Shown: positions 25,222 through 34,136 of the stretch, one piece after another
How the letters are laid out: each line of letters starts with the position of its first letter
Numbering within the stretch: the stretch's first letter is position 1
DNA from: Symplocastrum torsivum CPER-KK1
GTDB taxonomy: Bacteria; Cyanobacteriota; Cyanobacteriia; Cyanobacteriales; Coleofasciculaceae
Direction of reading: 5' to 3'
NCBI GenBank assembly: GCA_019358875.1
Contig: JAHHIF010000072.1
Span: 1-36,791, forward strand
Length of the DNA stretch: 36,791 nt
Made by a program: the position numbers and the translations under genes
Notes under the pieces: model-generated
Databases searched by the model: none
Told to the model about the DNA's origin: nothing
Seen by the model: the letters and a program-made list of their open reading frames with translations, nothing else

Positions 25222-25487
25222 GACAACCCTCTCTTGCTACACTTATTGTGTTTTTTGCGGCTGCTCTCCATTGGAACATATCTACCTTTAGATAGAAGTG
25301 ATCACACCCCGTTACCCCTGCTTTGAGCATCACACTGGCACTTTGACGCAGAACATACCCTGGTACTGTTGAGATCGCTTATCTTAGGTGTTCTAGATCA
25401 CTACCCTAGGAAGATTGATTCACCCTCTCTAAGTGTTACGTTTCCTAAATTAGGAAATGGTCTACTACATAGCTCTCACTAACGCTG

Positions 25488-27740
25488 ATGAAAATTATGC
25501 AACCTGAGCAAATTGAGACGCATTTGCAGCGGTTAAAGGAAGAGCAACAGCTAATTCTGAACCATGTGGACAACGCGATCGCCCTTTTTAATCCATCGCA
25601 CCATCTGGTTTTGTTTAATCAGAAACTCGCGCAAATTTGGGGACTATCAGCAGACTGGTTGGTTCAACAGCCTCATTTTCACGAAGTATGCGCTCAGGTT
25701 GTTGCCTATGGCTACTGGACACCCGTTCAATGTAGACATATGCAAGCCATAATACCACCAACCGACAGCCAAAACATTTCTTTCTCACTAGAACAACCCA
25801 ATGGCATCTATCTTGAGGTAGATGCTACCGTGATATCCGATGGTGGATACCTATTAAGCTTTCGTGACGTAACGGCTAAAGAGCAAGCCCTGCGGGAAGC
25901 AACGCTCATGGAGACTACTTTAAACGCCGAAATTAAGCGTCTAAGTTTTTTACAAGGTCTTACAGAACGGCTACAACCGGCTAGTGAGTTGCTAGAAATT
26001 GGGCAATTTGCTCTGTCTTACTTAGTTGAGACAATGGGAGCGGCATTCGGGGATGTGAAGGTGATTCAAGGTGAAGGGAAAGATGCCCAGGCGGGAATTC
26101 TCACCAATGAAATCTCCTGTGAGTTCATTGCCACCTATGGCACCGTCGCTGTGGGAGAGATGGAATCCCTGCTAAAGCGAGGGATACCCTACGGTGAAGG
26201 GCTGCTCTGGCAGGTTGTGGAAACTGGCGAACCTCTATTCATCGAGGATTACAAAAATCACCCTCAAGCCGTTCCTGCTTTCCGCCATCCAGGTATTGGT
26301 CAACTAGGGATTTTTCCGATTCCTAGCGCCACTGGCAAAATTATCGGTGTCTTGACTTTAGAATCCCGCGACGGACAGAAGCTTCAGGACGCTCCCCAAC
26401 AAGATATGCTACTTGCAGCTTGCCGTACCTTAGGTGTTGCTATAGAACGTGCCCAGGCTCAAGAACACCTCCAGCGTGTGAATGAAGAGTTAGAGCGAGT
26501 CTCTCAGCTTAAGTCAGAATTTCTTGCCTCCATGTCCCACGAACTGCGAACCCCCCTCAACAGCATTTTGGGATTTTCAGATTTGTTGCAGCGTGGCAGA
26601 GGTGGTACCCTAAGCGATCGCCAGCTTACTCACGTCCAAGTGATTGAAAAAAGTGGTCGGCACTTACTGCAACTGATTAACGATATTCTTGATTTGTCGA
26701 GGATTGAAGCCGGGAAAGCTGACCTTAATCTTGCTCCCGTCTCCATTCAGAAGCTATGTACCCACTGCCTAAGAATGATTCAGCCTCGTGCTGAGAAAAA
26801 ACAACTGGCGCTATCACTAGAACTCGACTTCCGTCTACATCAGGCAGTTCTGGATGAGCGTCGTGTCAGCCAAATTGTGATTAACCTCTTAGCGAATGCA
26901 GTCAAATTCACTCCAGAGGGAGGCACCGTAAAGTTGAGTGGGCGCCTTGCTTATGGAACTGATCTAGAACAGGAATTATTCCGACCCGATCGCAGCCCTG
27001 TTAAGGCAAGTGCGCCTTATTTGTGCCTGGAAGTCAAAGACAGTGGAATCGGCATTCCTGAAGACAAGCTGCATCTACTGTTCCACCCGTTTCAACAGGT
27101 AGACTCTTCTTTGACACGGCGACATGAAGGAACAGGCTTAGGGTTAGCGCTAACGAAGCGACTCGCAGAACTTCATGGTGGTACGGTTTCTGTAGAATCG
27201 CAAGAAAACTGCGGTAGTACATTCCGTGTCTGGCTCCCCCTAAAGGAAAGGCACTCTAATTTAGCATCTAAGAGACGGGTGAGTGATTCTCAACAGCCTG
27301 ATTCTTCTGTCCTCAACCAGGAACTAGCACTGAGTCATGCAAAACGAATTTTGGTAGTGGAAGACCAGTTCCTCGACCAAGCCTTGATTTCTGAGGTGTT
27401 GGAACTCGAAGGGTATGCCGTTGAGGTCATTTACGATGGTCAGATGATGCTGGACAAACTGCACTCGCTGGTAACTCCTGAGACCTTACCGCACCTGGTT
27501 TTGATGGATATCCACCTCTCCAAGGTTGATGGATTTGAGCTGATTCGTCAACTAAAAGCCCATCCCCTTTGGCAGAGTGTACCTGTTATTGCAGTTACGG
27601 GAATGGCAGATGATTGCGATCGCTCTCTTGCCACGGGTGCTGATAACTACTTAAGCAAGCCTTTAAATGTGGAAACAGTCATTACCACTGTTCGCTCTTT
27701 TGTTGAGACTCAAGAGGAACCTAGGGATTCTTCTCCCTGA
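25488..27740 (+). CDS. PAS-GAF-HisKA-HATPase-REC hybrid histidine kinase
   Basis: The 750-residue cytoplasmic sensor kinase has a PAS domain (about 20-130; NHVDNAIALFNPSHHLVLFN ... LLSFRDVTAKE), a GAF domain (about 155-325; GIPYGEGLLWQVVETGEPLF, IGVLTLESRDG), HisKA with His351 (SMSHELRTPLNSILGFSDLL), HATPase_c (INLLANAVKFT, DSGIGIPEDK, EGTGLGLALTKR) and a C-terminal receiver with Asp674 (LVLMDIHLSKVDGF) and KPLN. Fused receivers usually pass phosphate on through an HPt protein; none is encoded here. GAF lacks a recognisable chromophore Cys motif, so a small-ligand or redox signal is more likely than light. The next gene on this strand, 383 bp on, is a receiver-cyclase that might be its output (inference). 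MQPEQIE at 25497 is an alternative start. Confidence 0.92.
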   Translation: MKIMQPEQIETHLQRLKEEQQLILNHVDNAIALFNPSHHLVLFNQKLAQIWGLSADWLVQQPHFHEVCAQVVAYGYWTPVQCRHMQAIIPPTDSQNISFSLEQPNGIYLEVDATVISDGGYLLSFRDVTAKEQALREATLMETTLNAEIKRLSFLQGLTERLQPASELLEIGQFALSYLVETMGAAFGDVKVIQGEGKDAQAGILTNEISCEFIATYGTVAVGEMESLLKRGIPYGEGLLWQVVETGEPLFIEDYKNHPQAVPAFRHPGIGQLGIFPIPSATGKIIGVLTLESRDGQKLQDAPQQDMLLAACRTLGVAIERAQAQEHLQRVNEELERVSQLKSEFLASMSHELRTPLNSILGFSDLLQRGRGGTLSDRQLTHVQVIEKSGRHLLQLINDILDLSRIEAGKADLNLAPVSIQKLCTHCLRMIQPRAEKKQLALSLELDFRLHQAVLDERRVSQIVINLLANAVKFTPEGGTVKLSGRLAYGTDLEQELFRPDRSPVKASAPYLCLEVKDSGIGIPEDKLHLLFHPFQQVDSSLTRRHEGTGLGLALTKRLAELHGGTVSVESQENCGSTFRVWLPLKERHSNLASKRRVSDSQQPDSSVLNQELALSHAKRILVVEDQFLDQALISEVLELEGYAVEVIYDGQMMLDKLHSLVTPETLPHLVLMDIHLSKVDGFELIRQLKAHPLWQSVPVIAVTGMADDCDRSLATGADNYLSKPLNVETVITTVRSFVETQEEPRDSSP

Positions 27741-28123
27741 CATTGAAAGTCCATCTTCCCTCAGTGTGAATCACGAGTAACCAAAGGAGAGAAGATCAAA
27801 GTCTCTTTAAGCTAAAGAGATATACCAGTTGAGTGATTACCATCACTAGATAGGTGTGTTTTAATGTGTAAAGAAATGTTTAATTGTCTCATCTCATAAC
27901 CAATAGACTACTTGCACTTTTTCTTCCTCACTGTCGTTAATAGAATCTACGAGAGTAAGGCAACGACGATTCAGGGGTATCTAGGCGAATTGTGTATTTT
28001 TAGTTACTTGCGTTTGAGGTGGAGTTACACAAACCACCAACGTGAAAGGCGCTCCTTATCTACCAAGCAAAGTGGTTTTGCGCTGAGCGTACCACTCTGT
28101 AGTTATAGATTTTTGTCAGGTTT
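27741..28123. other. Spacer between kinase and cyclase genes, 383 bp, with a hairpin
   Basis: TCTCTTTA (27802-27809) and TAAAGAGA (27813-27820) form a perfect 8-bp stem around AGC, 61 bases after the kinase stop. It is AT-rich and has no U-tract, so it is at best a weak terminator. The rest shows no gene. A frame at 27912-28154 overlaps the cyclase start and has no protein-like character. Promoter signals are not obvious. Confidence 0.4.
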
Positions 28124-29500
28124 ATGCCAAACCCTACGCCGCGTATACTGCTAGTCGATGACGACCCTACTAATTTATTCCTTCTAGAAGAGTTATTACT
28201 TTGTGAAGGTTATGTCCCTGTGTTAGCAGAATCAGGAACAGAAGCGCTAGAAATTGCGGCCCAATCAAAGCCTGACTTGATTTTATTGGATGTCATGATG
28301 CCAAAAATGGACGGTTTTGAGGTTTGCCGTCGCTTACGGGAAGATGAGCGGTTAAACACTATACCCGTAGTGTTTCTCACCGCTTTGGATGATGACCACT
28401 CCCGCTTGCGAGGGCTGGAGATGATGGGAGATGATTACCTCACCAAACCAATTAATAGCCAGCTACTTTTAACAAAAATTGCTAGCATCTTGCGCTTAAA
28501 TAAGATGCGATCGCAACAAGTCCAGTCTGAGATTAGCCAACAAGTAAAAGAACAATCCCGAAAACAAATCGCAGCGGCTTGGGAGGTTAATGACTACATC
28601 TCAGAAAAGTTTCGGCTGTTTGTACCGGAGCAGTATCTTAACCGAATTGCTCCTAAAGGTGTTGAATCAATTCAATTAGGAAATGCCAGGGAAGAAGAAC
28701 TGACTGTCTTGTTCTGTGATATCCGAGGCTTTACTACAATTGCAGAATCCCAGACAGCCATGCAAACCTTTGAATGGCTCAATGCATTCTTTACCCAGAT
28801 GAGTCAGGCTATTACTGCTCATCATGGCTTTGTTGATAAATTCCTGGGAGACGCGATTTTTGCGGTTTTTGACCGTGTTGAAAGCCACGCCGAAGACGGG
28901 TTAAATGCTGCTGTCACAATGTTACAGAACCTCAGTGAGTTTAATCGCGATCGCAAAAAGTTCAATCTGGAACAGCCGATTAAGGTTGGTATTGGCATTC
29001 ACACCGGAATTGGCTTAATCGGTACGGTTGGCTCTGATAATCGTATGGATTCTACAGTAATAGGCGATGTCGTAAACACAGCAGCGCGATTAGAAGAATT
29101 AACGAAGCTTTACGATTGCCCCATCCTTGCTAGTGGGATGACACTTGCCCATGTTAGAGCGAATTTAAAAAAAGCAAGCCTCGACGCTCAAAGTAATAGC
29201 GAAATTACTCCTAACCCTTCACTTTCCTATTACAGCCGTTGGGTTGATTGTGTAACGCCTCGTGGCAAGCAGCAAGTTCTTAACCTTTATGAAATTTTGG
29301 GGACATCAAGTCAGATATTGGATAAGACAAAACTGCAATCGCAATCAGCCTATGATTCAGGGATTGAGGCATTGCACCAGAAAGATTATGCTAGTGCTAG
29401 TGAATATTTCCAGCAGATAATCGAACAAAATCCTACCGATGCGATCGCTAAGCTTTACATGGAACGTTGTCAAGCACGGTTGGGATTAACACCCCAATAG
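28124..29500 (+). CDS. Response-regulator adenylate cyclase with C-terminal TPR
   Basis: The protein makes cAMP from ATP under control of a receiver domain. Its 458 residues comprise REC (5-125, Asp56 in LILLDVMMPKMDGFE, KPIN), a helical linker (130-190), a class III cyclase domain (about 192-385) and a TPR-like tail (about 410-452; SGIEALHQKDYASASEYFQQ). The catalytic set is complete: metal-binding Asp199 (VLFCDIRGFT) and Asp243 (FLGDAIFAVF), adenine-specifying Lys239 (VDKFLGD) and Asp309 (MDSTVIGD), and transition-state Asn318 and Arg322 (VVNTAARLE). The Lys/Asp pair predicts adenylate rather than guanylate cyclase. No membrane segment is present. Phospho-donor candidates are the hybrid kinases in this window, nearest the one at 25488-27740 (inference). 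Confidence 0.92.
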   Translation: MPNPTPRILLVDDDPTNLFLLEELLLCEGYVPVLAESGTEALEIAAQSKPDLILLDVMMPKMDGFEVCRRLREDERLNTIPVVFLTALDDDHSRLRGLEMMGDDYLTKPINSQLLLTKIASILRLNKMRSQQVQSEISQQVKEQSRKQIAAAWEVNDYISEKFRLFVPEQYLNRIAPKGVESIQLGNAREEELTVLFCDIRGFTTIAESQTAMQTFEWLNAFFTQMSQAITAHHGFVDKFLGDAIFAVFDRVESHAEDGLNAAVTMLQNLSEFNRDRKKFNLEQPIKVGIGIHTGIGLIGTVGSDNRMDSTVIGDVVNTAARLEELTKLYDCPILASGMTLAHVRANLKKASLDAQSNSEITPNPSLSYYSRWVDCVTPRGKQQVLNLYEILGTSSQILDKTKLQSQSAYDSGIEALHQKDYASASEYFQQIIEQNPTDAIAKLYMERCQARLGLTPQ

Positions 29501-29723
29501 ACAAAGGCACCTTGGGATGGTTTTATTGCAGGCTAAGTGTAATTATTAATTGCCGTTCTACTTCGTTAATTTTCTAAATTATCAAGATATACTTTATTTC
29601 ATCTATCTAAAGTCCCGCTTTTTCTTGTATAAATCTCTAACTCCTGAGAGATGTAATTTATTCCATTAGTTTCTCATAGTAATAGTAGAAGAGTACACGT
29701 TGATTTGTTTGCAGGAGTTTCAA

Positions 29724-29912
29724 ATGAGCGTAGAAGACCGGGCAGAGGCAATTGCCAAGAATATTGAAGGCAAAATTCAAGAGGTGGCTAGTGAAATTAC
29801 GGGTGACCCAAAAGATAAAGTAGAAGGGCAAGCCAAACAAGACGAAGCAGCAGCAATTCACGCAAGAGAAGATATCAAAGACAAAGCAAAGGAAATAATT
29901 GATAAAGCTTAG
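29724..29912 (+). CDS. CsbD-like small stress protein
   Basis: The 62-residue, highly charged protein matches the CsbD-like family: MSVEDRAEAIAKNIEGKIQE, VASEITGDPKDKVEGQAKQ, and a helical Lys/Asp-rich tail. CsbD was defined in Bacillus as a SigB-dependent general-stress protein; its molecular function is unknown. ATG 29724 is chosen because GCAGGAG stands just upstream at ideal spacing; the frame could extend to TTG 29700. The gene is monocistronic and closed by the strong hairpin at 29988-30024. Confidence 0.9.
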   Translation: MSVEDRAEAIAKNIEGKIQEVASEITGDPKDKVEGQAKQDEAAAIHAREDIKDKAKEIIDKA

Positions 29913-29987
29913 GAGTTGTAGCAAGCTTACTATCACTCGGTATCTTCGTTTTTCCTGATTCCTTGAACTAAAGTTCCTGACGTATGT

Positions 29988-30024
29988 AAAAAAAACCAGC
30001 AGACAAATCATCTGCTGGTTTTTT
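29988..30024. terminator. Bidirectional Rho-independent terminator
   Basis: The stem AACCAGCAGA / TCTGCTGGTT has a 7-base loop (CAAATCA). Eight A residues precede it and six T residues follow, so it can work on both strands. It sits 75 bp after the csbD-like gene and 124 bp after the end of the minus-strand permease gene, thus between convergent transcripts. It is the clearest terminator in the window. Confidence 0.9.
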
Positions 30025-30147
30025 ATATGTATTTTCATCCAGCCTTCAGCTTATTCGTCACCCCTTCAGCTAAAAAGGTCTAAAAAGTAGAGTCTGAGGG
30101 GGCTTGCTTTGCCACTTTCACACTTGAACGATTTGGGATAGAAAATG

Positions 30148-30858
30148 TCACTGTCTAACCAATTGGGCGTTAGCTCTCTTTGCTCGTTGGATAGGGTTCA
30201 TCCACTTTTCTAAGAGACTAAAGACTTGTGAGGAGAGGATAGTCAACACTAAGTAAGAGAGGGCAACACCTGCATAAATTTCAAAAGGACGGTAGTTGTT
30301 TGCCACAATCAATTGAGCACGGCGAAACAATTCTTCAAAGCCAATAACAGCAACTAAGCTGGTGTCTTTGAGCAACGAGATAAATTCGTTGCCCAAGGGG
30401 GGCAGCATCCGCCGCAAGGCTTGGGGAAAAATTACATACCGCATGGTTTGTACTGAACCCAAACCTAGCGACTGAGCCGCTTCTGATTGCCCTAACTCAA
30501 TCGACTGGATACCCGCTCGAACCGTCTCGGCAATATAGGCAGCACTGTTAATACTAAGGGCAAGTACACCCGCTGTTAGAGGATTTAATCTCAAGGGAAT
30601 GCCAAATCCTCGCAATAAGGGGGGTAACCCAAAGTAAATCATGAAAATCTGCACCAGCATTGGTGTTCCCCGGAAAAAGTCTATATACGCCCTAGTAATC
30701 CAGCGTAAAGGTGCAGAAGGGGAAAGACGAGCAATACCAATCAGGGAACCTCCAATCATACCCAGAATACCCGACATTACAGTCAGTTGTAGGGTAACTA
30801 CAGCGCCCAAGAGCAGTGTAGGCATGGCTTGGAAGATAATGTTAAGGGATTCAAGCAC
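30148..30858 (-). CDS. Polar amino-acid ABC transporter permease (HisM/GlnP type)
   Basis: The inner-membrane permease of an amino-acid importer, 236 residues with about five membrane helices (MPTLLLGAVVTLQLTVMSGI at the start). It has the family's RGTPMLVQIFMIYFGLP segment (about residue 63) and the EAA loop EAAQSLGLGSVQTMR (near 130) that docks on the ATPase. It is a single-domain permease, presumably working as a homodimer. It starts at GTG 30858 with no good ribosome site. The binding-protein gene lies 217 bp upstream on the same strand and the ATPase gene further upstream on the other strand. The spacer contains GGGATTCGGGATTCGG repeats (30884-30899). Confidence 0.93.
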   Translation of the reverse strand: MLESLNIIFQAMPTLLLGAVVTLQLTVMSGILGMIGGSLIGIARLSPSAPLRWITRAYIDFFRGTPMLVQIFMIYFGLPPLLRGFGIPLRLNPLTAGVLALSINSAAYIAETVRAGIQSIELGQSEAAQSLGLGSVQTMRYVIFPQALRRMLPPLGNEFISLLKDTSLVAVIGFEELFRRAQLIVANNYRPFEIYAGVALSYLVLTILSSQVFSLLEKWMNPIQRAKRANAQLVRQ

Positions 30859-31075
30859 GACTTAGTTAAGGGTGATGAGTTGGGGATTCGGGATTCGGAA
30901 GTTTACACAGTTCTACTATTTCACCGTATTGCTGAAGAAAGATTGTTGGGGAGGGGAAAAGGAACGTTGCTGGCAGATGTTCAGCAACGTTTTAGAAATT
31001 GGTATTGCTACTTCCTATCTTGTAGTCCCTCCCAAAGCAATAAGTTGTGTTTGACGATGCCTACCAGCTTTGGTA

Positions 31076-31924
31076 TTAGATCGGTGCAGTTTCTGGAAGT
31101 TTAGGAGGTTCTTCGTCAAACCACTTCTTGTAGATTTGAGCGTAGGTTCCATCTTTAATAATGGTGTCTAAACCTCTATTGATAGACTCCAGGTTTTCTG
31201 AACCTTTAGGGGTGGGAATGCCATAGTATTCTGCGGTGAGCTGTTCTCCAACGAGTTTTAGACCTTTGAGGCTACCCGTTTTGAACGCATACAAGGTAAC
31301 AGCCTTATCATTAATTGCGGCATCTGCATTACCATTAACTACTTCTTGAAGAACAAGATCTGGGCTATCAAATGTGCTGATTTTGGCTCCAGAAACTTTT
31401 TTGGCTTCATCAGCACTAGTTGTACCAATTTGTACAGCAATTTTTTTATTTTTGAGGCTGTCTAAATCAGTGATATCAGTGTTTTTTTCTGGAACTGCGA
31501 TCGCAAGTCCGGCTTTAAAGTAAGGTTTTGAGAAGTCGATGACTTTTGCTCGCTCAGGGGTGATAGTCACTCCAGCCATAGCCGTATCAACAGAACCTGC
31601 CTGTAAAGCTCCAATCATGCCATCAAACCGCATACTCTCAAGGTCTACTTGGAAACCTTCCGCCTTACCAATGCTGTTAATGATGTCAATGTCAAATCCT
31701 TGAATCTGCCCATCAGGCCCTTGAAATTCAAAGGGTGCAAAAGTTGGATCAGTTGCTACTTTGAGAGTTTTACCTGCGGCAGCCGGATTTGAACCTGCAC
31801 CTGAAGGGCTACTGCCAGCATCCGTAGAATTAGGAGCAGTGTTGTTACAGGCAATAACTAGCATCAAACAGCCTAGGGCAAGGGCGAACTGACGCCACCA
31901 ACGGATACCTGTAAATCTAATCAT
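31076..31924 (-). CDS. Amino-acid ABC transporter substrate-binding lipoprotein
   Basis: The 282-residue SBP_bac_3 protein captures polar or basic amino acids outside the membrane. The N-terminus is a lipoprotein signal: basic RWWRQ, hydrophobic FALALGCLMLVIA, and lipobox ending at Cys26, followed by a Ser/Gly/Ala linker (SSPSGAGSNPAAAG). The mature part has the family signatures KVATDPTFAPFEFQGPDGQI, GFDIDIINSI and the AGVTITPERAKVIDFSKPYF hinge region. Specificity (Gln, Arg, His or other) cannot be read with certainty. GAGGAACG before ATG 31924 is a good ribosome site. It is co-directional with the permease and divergent from the ATPase. Confidence 0.92.
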   Translation of the reverse strand: MIRFTGIRWWRQFALALGCLMLVIACNNTAPNSTDAGSSPSGAGSNPAAAGKTLKVATDPTFAPFEFQGPDGQIQGFDIDIINSIGKAEGFQVDLESMRFDGMIGALQAGSVDTAMAGVTITPERAKVIDFSKPYFKAGLAIAVPEKNTDITDLDSLKNKKIAVQIGTTSADEAKKVSGAKISTFDSPDLVLQEVVNGNADAAINDKAVTLYAFKTGSLKGLKLVGEQLTAEYYGIPTPKGSENLESINRGLDTIIKDGTYAQIYKKWFDEEPPKLPETAPI

Positions 31925-32251
31925 CGTTCCTCATTTCCTCTTATCATCCTACCTAGAGAAACTGCCTCATAAAGCGAATAAACCTTTAGTAGAAGTTTAT
32001 TAATAGCTGTAGAGACAAAGCTTTGGTTCTTTGAGTTTATGTTACCTTACAGCTTTTCAGTAGGAAGGCTTGTGCCTTTGGAGGAGTGTTTGCCAGAAGG
32101 CTCATCCTATTGAGACTGTAAGCAAATCGCTCAATAGCTAGTTTGAGCTTTGACTGACTCAAGTGAATGTGATAACTGCTACAATTTACGGCAAGAATGG
32201 TGAGATAGTCTCTTATAGCAAGTCGAGCTAAGCCCGCATTTAGGACTGGAT
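31925..32251. other. Divergent promoter region of the ABC transporter, 327 bp
   Basis: The spacer must carry promoters for the binding protein/permease (minus) and the ATPase (plus). A small hairpin AAGGC-TTGT-GCCTT lies at 32065-32078. No convincing operator repeat or riboswitch was recognised. Confidence 0.4.
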
Positions 32252-33013
32252 ATGGAGGATTCTACTCCGGCGATCGCATTTGAACAGATTGAAAAAAGCT
32301 TTGGCTCTCTAAAGGTACTGCAAGGCATCAGTGGCTCGATTAACCGGGGAGAAGTTGTCGCAGTAATCGGTTCTTCTGGCTGTGGCAAGAGTACACTCCT
32401 ACGCTGCTTCAATCGTTTAGAGACAATTAACGGCGGGCGTTTAGTTGTCAATGGGATAGATCTATCGTCTCCCAAACTCAGCCAGAAGCACTTGCGGAGA
32501 CTCCGGACACAGGTAGGGATGGTTTTTCAGCAGTTCAACCTGTTTCCCCATCTAAGTGTGCTGGAAAACTTGATGTTAGCCCCGCGTCAGGTACTTGGAC
32601 AGTCTCGTGCTGAGAGTGAGAAGCAAGCTCAATTTTATTTGGAGAAGGTAGGTTTGCCGGAAAAGGCGATCGCTTATCCAGAACAACTATCGGGTGGACA
32701 GAAGCAACGGGTAGCGATTGCCCGGAGTTTGTGTATGAACCCTCAAATCATGTTATTTGATGAACCAACGAGTGCCCTCGATCCAGAACTCGTGGGGGAA
32801 GTCCTACTAGTAATGCAGCAACTGGCAGAAGAAGGGATGACGATGGTAGTCGTCACTCACGAGATGCAGTTTGCCCGTGAAGTAGCGAATCGGGTGCTGT
32901 TCTTAAACAAGGGTCAGGTAGAAGAAGAAGGCAAAGCCCAACAAGTGCTGAATGATCCTAAAAGCGATCGCCTACGCGCTTTCTTGAGTCGCATGAGCTT
33001 TGTGAGCCAATGA
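32252..33013 (+). CDS. Amino-acid ABC transporter ATP-binding protein (GlnQ type)
   Basis: The 253-residue ATPase drives the importer formed with the permease and binding protein on the opposite strand. Motifs: Walker A GSSGCGKST at 40-48, Q-loop MVFQQFNLFPHLSVLENLML, signature LSGGQKQRVAIARSL, Walker B IMLFDEPTSALDPE and switch VVVTHEM. The FPHLSVLENL stretch and length are typical of the polar-amino-acid subfamily. The hairpin at 33027-33052 probably ends the transcript. The split arrangement (ATPase divergent from its partners) is less usual than the single-operon order. Confidence 0.94.
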   Translation: MEDSTPAIAFEQIEKSFGSLKVLQGISGSINRGEVVAVIGSSGCGKSTLLRCFNRLETINGGRLVVNGIDLSSPKLSQKHLRRLRTQVGMVFQQFNLFPHLSVLENLMLAPRQVLGQSRAESEKQAQFYLEKVGLPEKAIAYPEQLSGGQKQRVAIARSLCMNPQIMLFDEPTSALDPELVGEVLLVMQQLAEEGMTMVVVTHEMQFAREVANRVLFLNKGQVEEEGKAQQVLNDPKSDRLRAFLSRMSFVSQ

Positions 33014-33026
33014 AGCGAAAGTAGCG

Positions 33027-33052
33027 CCTATAATCTTTTCGCAATTTATAGG
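33027..33052 (+). terminator. Possible terminator hairpin after the ABC ATPase gene
   Basis: CCTATAA (33027-33033) and TTATAGG (33046-33052) form a perfect 7-bp stem with a 12-base loop, 14 bases after the stop. No T-run follows, so it is only a candidate. Confidence 0.35.
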
Positions 33053-33255
33053 GTGCGGCAAAGCTACAATCGCTTCCAATATATTTTTCTCTCAGGGCAA
33101 TAAATTCGTCGTCAAGCTAATAGATAACATCAAGTCTTAAAGTCTGATTTACGGTATTCTGCCAGATGAGAACTGAAAACCCTTTCTGAGAGAAAAGCAC
33201 TCAACCTTTGCCTGATCTTTCATGTTATAAGAGAGTTTCTTCTTCATCCTGAAAC

Positions 33256-33287
33256 AAAAGTATACACTTAGAGGTAAGAGACTAGAG
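33256..33287 (+). promoter_or_regulatory. Shared upstream element, first copy
   Basis: AAAAGTATACA (33256-33266) and AAGAGACTAGAG (33276-33287) recur with identical 20-base offset before the paralogous gene at 34197 (second copy 34137-34168). GAAAC also precedes both. A conserved promoter or 5' leader is likely, as the surrounding spacers do not otherwise look alike. Confidence 0.55.
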
Positions 33288-33301
33288 AGGCATCACAGAT
33301 T

Positions 33302-33571
33302 ATGACCTCAATGACGCAGGCAAGGAAGGCAGGACAAATGAAACGAATAACTAGCTATCAAGCCTTATGGAGACCACAAGACAATCGAGGGCACTTTTGG
33401 TTTACCTATTTTGATGGTGAAAAAGCACGCACAATTGATCTAGATGCAGAGAGCTTCCGGACAATGCTGAAAGTCCTTGACACAGATAAGCCAATTTTTG
33501 GCGACCATACAACCTCAGCTATTGCCGTTCATTCGCAGCCGAATGAGATTAAGGTAGGTGCATGGGCATAA
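33302..33571 (+). CDS. Small protein of unknown function, paralog A
   Basis: An 89-residue frame. The part homologous to the gene at 34197 begins at Met13 (MKRITSYQALWRPQDN), ATG 33338, preceded by AGGA at short spacing; 33302 is the longest start and either may be used. The conserved body contains GHFWFTYFDGE, RTIDLDAESFR and TDKPIFGDHTT, and ends in KVGAWA. It is rich in aromatic residues, with an alternating strand pattern that suggests a small beta-rich fold. I recognise no family. The two copies differ mainly by conservative changes (I/A, R/K, T/A), so they are under protein-level constraint. Confidence 0.7.
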   Translation: MTSMTQARKAGQMKRITSYQALWRPQDNRGHFWFTYFDGEKARTIDLDAESFRTMLKVLDTDKPIFGDHTTSAIAVHSQPNEIKVGAWA

Positions 33572-34136
33572 GGGAAGAAATGACTTTCAACTTCTAACTT
33601 TTGGACAGACAGCAATCTCTAAGAAGCTTCTTAAGGAGAGTAAGTATCTCAAGCTTTCTTAAGAGAAATTGGCTAAAGCCTTGTCCGTTGGTGTTGCACA
33701 GTTCTAGAATGCTCCAAATAGGGGGTACAAGGATTGACTCACTAGTTCATTACTAGGGACGTGCAACACCTTGCCAATAAACTTCTTACTCGCCGGGGTG
33801 CTTGCTTCCTCTCGAATCTATTAACTTTCGACCAGAGAAAAAACTTTGCAATTTCAGTGTTTCTATTGGGTGAGTTGTTTCGGGTCTAATGCTGATGTAT
33901 GACTCCTATTCGTCGCCTACATCTTGTTGTACTTATCTAAATTCCGCAAGAAATCAAAGTAACAGTTTTAAGTCTTCAATGCTGCTGAATACTGGATTGC
34001 CTAGGGTTTTTGTAAATCAACGCTAGCAAATTTACAAGTGACACAGGAGTCTGATTGCGATCGCCCTAAGTTGAAGGCTAACAACGAGATATTACAATCT
34101 TTGCAAACTCTTTAATCTTCTTGGTAGAAACTATAC
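33572..34136. other. Spacer between the small paralogs with inverted repeats
   Basis: No ORF with protein character exists here. GGTGTTGCAC (33690-33699) and GTGCAACACC (33761-33770) are perfect 10-bp inverted arms enclosing 61 bases, within which CTAGT-TCATT-ACTAG forms a second hairpin (about 33742-33756). AAGAAGCTTCTT at 33621-33632 is a perfect palindrome. The structure may be a small RNA, a leader element or the remnant of a miniature mobile element. A HIP1 site lies near 34058. Confidence 0.45.

Noticed and set aside
27912..28154. 80-codon plus-strand ORF before the cyclase
   Set aside because: It overlaps the cyclase start in another frame, is Arg/Ser/Leu-rich without pattern, and has no ribosome site.
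29658..30038. 126-codon minus-strand ORF rich in Phe and Cys
   Set aside because: It is antisense to the csbD-like gene and its terminator; its composition is the reverse of a Lys/Glu-rich gene.
30829..31104. Plus-strand ORFs of 60-91 codons between permease and binding-protein genes
   Set aside because: They include the reverse of the permease start and GGGATTCGG repeats, and show no protein family character.
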